From Tunturibacter psychrotolerans (lineage in GTDB: Bacteria; Acidobacteriota; Terriglobia; Terriglobales; Acidobacteriaceae), in assembly GCF_040359615.1 (NCBI RefSeq), contig NZ_CP132942.1:2604001-2668000 (forward strand): 64,000 nt of DNA, in the 5' to 3' direction. A program made the position numbers and the translations under genes. The notes under the pieces were generated by a model that did no database searches, was not told where the DNA came from, and saw only the letters and a list, made by a program, of their open reading frames with translations. Each line of letters starts with the position of its first letter. Within the stretch, counting starts at the first letter, position 1. Below, piece after piece: positions 62,023 through 64,000 of the stretch.

Positions 62023-62274
62023 CTATCGAACCGTGGATTTAGTGATCTGGTTGTTACCGTTTTTGTGTTGGGTGGGAAGGATCCAGGGATAGAGAACCGC
62101 AAGGTTTGGTGGAACGATGGTGAGGAAGAGCAGGAAGACGCCGACCATCTCTGGGATGTGAAACATGTTTCGGCTCTCAAGAAAGAGCGATAGGCCGATC
62201 AGCGCAACAATCGTCACGCAGATAACGGTGCGTGCAAGGGTCTTTGCCCAGGGTTTGTCGTCATTGGGAAGCAT
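62023..62274 (-). CDS. Small two-helix membrane protein (83 aa)
   Basis: An 83-residue protein with two hydrophobic segments (about 15-34 and 42-63) separated by ESRNMFHIPEM and a polar C-terminus. The start was set at ATG 62274 (MLPNDDK) because AAAGGCGG lies 7 bases upstream; an ATG seven codons earlier is in frame. No family is recognised. It is 58 bp downstream of larB on the same strand and may be cotranscribed with it. Function is unknown. Confidence 0.6.
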   Translation of the reverse strand: MLPNDDKPWAKTLARTVICVTIVALIGLSLFLESRNMFHIPEMVGVFLLFLTIVPPNLAVLYPWILPTQHKNGNNQITKSTVR

Positions 62275-62332
62275 TTTCGAACCGCCTTTCGTCATGCGTC
62301 GATAGCGATTTCTGCTAACAATGCCCGTTCTT

Positions 62333-63094
62333 TCAGCTACGACGGACAGACGCACGAGCGATTAATACGGCAGTGTAGGCCGCTCCGAAGCCGTTGTCTA
62401 TATTTACTACGGTAACGTTGGGGGAGCAGGAGTTGAGCATTCCCAAAAGTGCAGCGGCGCCGTCGAAGCTGGCTCCGTAACCGACTGAGGTGGGGACGGC
62501 GATGACGGGGACGCCGACCAATCCGCCTACGACCGACGGGAGGGCGCCTTCCATTCCGGCACAGACGATGACGACGTCTGCGTGGACGAGTTGGTCGCGG
62601 ACGGAGAGGAGTCGGTGGAGTCCGGCTACGCCTACGTCGTAGAGGCGGGTGACCTTGGCGTTGAAGAGTTCGGCGGTGACGGCAGCCTCTTCGGCGGTCG
62701 GCTGGTCGCTGGTTCCGGCGCTGAGGATGGCGATGTGGCCCTTTGGATCTTCGGGAGGAGATTGTTTGAGGGTGATGGCGCGGGCTGAGGGGTGGTGGGC
62801 GGCTGCTGGGAAGGATGCGAGGACGAGGGCGGCGGTTTCGGCGTCGGCGCGGGTGGCGAGGACGTCGGTTCCGGCGGCGGCCATGCGGGTGAAGATGTCC
62901 GTGGTTTGCTGTGGGGATTTTCCCTGGGCGTAGATGACCTCGGGGAGACCGATGCGGAGGGTGCGGTGGTGGTCGATGCGGGCGTGGCCGATGTCCTCGT
63001 AGGGCATGTCGGCGAGGCGCTGGGTGGCGGCGGTGGGGGTGATGGTTCCGGACTGGACGGCGGCGAGGAGTTCAAGGAGGGAGGCTTTGTTCAT
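62333..63094 (-). CDS. larB: Nickel-pincer cofactor biosynthesis protein LarB
   Basis: LarB carboxylates and hydrolyses nicotinic acid adenine dinucleotide to a pyridinium dicarboxylate, the first step to the nickel-pincer nucleotide used by LarA enzymes. The start at 63094 (MNKASLLELLAAVQSG) gives 253 residues. The AIR-carboxylase-like C-terminal domain shows ILSAGTSDQPTAEEAAVTAE, LYDVGVAGLHRLL, VVGGLVGVPVIAVPTSVGYG and VNIDNGFGAAYTA. larC and larE, needed for sulfur and nickel insertion, are not in the window. The nearness of a LarA-like gene indicates that they belong to the same enzyme system. Confidence 0.94.
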   Translation of the reverse strand: MNKASLLELLAAVQSGTITPTAATQRLADMPYEDIGHARIDHHRTLRIGLPEVIYAQGKSPQQTTDIFTRMAAAGTDVLATRADAETAALVLASFPAAAHHPSARAITLKQSPPEDPKGHIAILSAGTSDQPTAEEAAVTAELFNAKVTRLYDVGVAGLHRLLSVRDQLVHADVVIVCAGMEGALPSVVGGLVGVPVIAVPTSVGYGASFDGAAALLGMLNSCSPNVTVVNIDNGFGAAYTAVLIARASVRRS

Positions 63095-63171
63095 GATTGT
63101 TGCTTGAGACCTTCGTGATGTCGGTTGTGACGGCAATTCGTCATGTTAGTCGTGAGAGGGGCAATCTGACG

Positions 63172-63921
63172 CTACGCTGAAATGCCGCCGTCGGATTTTA
63201 TAAGTTGGCCGTTGATCCATGAGCCTTCAGGTGAGAGTAAGAATGCAATCAGATTCGCGGCGTCTGCAGCGGTCCCTAAACGGCCAGTTGGTTGTCGCTG
63301 CGTCAAGGAGATGCGAGTCTGGTCATCCATCCAACCCGTATCAATTGGTCCTGGGTTCACTGCATTTGACGTGATGTTCAGATGGGCAAGTTCGCGTGCT
63401 GCTGCCAACACGATTCGATCGAGCGCACCTTTGCTCGCGCCGTAGGGCAAGTTGCCGACAGTATCGTCACTCGTCAGAGCCACAATGCGGCCGCCGCTTT
63501 CTGGCGTTTGAACTGCTAGTTGTTGTATCAATTGCCAGCTTGCTCGCACGTTGACGGCGAAGTGTCGTTCGAAACTTTCAAGAGTTGTATCCATGATGCT
63601 CGATCCCACCGATTCGCAATGAGAGAGCACAAGAGCTGAGACAGGTCCTAGTTCGGCCGTGACTTTTCCGAAAAGCCCGGAAGCAGAATGTGATTGCTCC
63701 AAGTCCGAAGCGATGAATACCACGCGGGAACCTGTTGACAGGAGTTCCACCTTCAAGTTCTCCAAGTCCTCGGGATGGGCTCCCCAAGGCATACGCTCGT
63801 CGCAGGGCGCCCAGTAGGTAAGCGCGAGATCCCATCCGCCAGTCGCAAGTTTCCTGGCGACGGCAGCTCCGATACTCGCGGTGCGGCTCACGCCTGAGAT
63901 CAAAGCTACCGGTCTGACCAT
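63172..63921 (-). CDS. SDR-family oxidoreductase
   Basis: A 249-residue short-chain dehydrogenase. The N-terminal ALISGVSRTASIGAAVARKLA is a variant glycine motif. LVLSHCESVG replaces the usual NNAG stretch. The catalytic Tyr160 and Lys164 lie in YGASKGALDR, followed by NAVNPGPIDTGWM and a typical INGQLIKSDGG end. A classical 3-oxoacyl-ACP reductase-like fold is clear, but the substrate is unknown. It is 77 bp upstream of larB on the same strand. Confidence 0.9.
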   Translation of the reverse strand: MVRPVALISGVSRTASIGAAVARKLATGGWDLALTYWAPCDERMPWGAHPEDLENLKVELLSTGSRVVFIASDLEQSHSASGLFGKVTAELGPVSALVLSHCESVGSSIMDTTLESFERHFAVNVRASWQLIQQLAVQTPESGGRIVALTSDDTVGNLPYGASKGALDRIVLAAARELAHLNITSNAVNPGPIDTGWMDDQTRISLTQRQPTGRLGTAADAANLIAFLLSPEGSWINGQLIKSDGGISA

Positions 63922-63937
63922 GCCTCTAGTTTATCGG

Positions 63938-64000
63938 TTATCCCAGCCACTTTGGGTTGGCAGCGGTCCCGTCGTAGTGGTTGGTGGTTTTGAAGAGTTC
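63938..64000 (-). CDS. C-terminal end of an unidentified protein (runs off the window)
   Basis: Reading the minus strand from the window end gives ELFKTTNHYDGTAANPKWLG followed by a stop at 63938-63940. The composition is protein-like, and the stop lies 16 bp before the SDR start, as expected for an operon. Too little is present to name the protein. Confidence 0.4.
   Translation of the reverse strand, partial: ELFKTTNHYDGTAANPKWLG

Overview
This 64 kb window is chromosomal DNA of a free-living heterotrophic Gram-negative bacterium, most likely an Acidobacteriota of the class Terriglobia (Granulicella/Edaphobacter/Terriglobus type). That placement is an inference from gene content: a PEP-CTERM protein, bacillithiol synthesis (bshA), many secreted glycosidases, Gly/Tyr-rich secreted proteins, small DinB/VOC/YciI-type enzymes, a fused response regulator/thioredoxin-reductase-like protein and a dispersed ~120 bp repeat. 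No rRNA, tRNA, CRISPR array, insertion sequence or prophage was recognised. Genes are densely packed on both strands and show no sign of an acquired island.

Layout. 1-7.7 kb: the 5' part of murQ, then lepB, then a minus-strand block holding three lower-glycolysis genes (gapA, pgk, tpiA) interspersed with small enzymes. 7.8-17.1 kb: a P-loop kinase, an osmoprotectant-type ABC transporter, DinB and DUF3179 proteins, ribA, a LytS-type kinase, and bshA with a ChbG/YdjC deacetylase. 17.2-26.9 kb: a secreted GH3 glucosidase, a two-gene signalling/redox pair, an atypical NarL-type regulator, a large nested inverted repeat and a P5C dehydrogenase. 27-34.6 kb: a 1187-residue GH18-like/NodB/GT2 fusion, a GT39-type transferase, an unrecognised ATP-grasp-like protein, and a PilZ/atypical-regulator pair. 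34.7-44.6 kb: small stress-type enzymes, phenylalanine hydroxylase, surface proteins, a siroheme/nitrite-sulfite reductase operon and phoU.

44.7-52.5 kb: three minus-strand genes that look like a peptidoglycan-scavenging operon. They are a secreted GH20 hexosaminidase, an Hsp70-like protein, and a 1385-residue protein that joins a sodium/solute symporter, an AmiE/class-C-beta-lactamase-like serine hydrolase and a NamZ (DUF1343) exo-muramidase in one chain.

52.7-64 kb: a porin-like protein, a prolyl oligopeptidase, and a plus-strand series uxaC - larA-like - gntK - SDR, with the nickel-pincer cofactor gene larB close by on the other strand. Together these suggest a hexuronate route: glucuronate to fructuronate (UxaC), to mannonate (SDR), to gluconate (nickel-pincer C2 epimerase), to 6-phosphogluconate (GntK). 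It would bypass mannonate dehydratase and KDG kinase. This pathway and the symporter/AmiE/NamZ fusion are the two most notable things in the window. Both are inferences from domain content and gene order.
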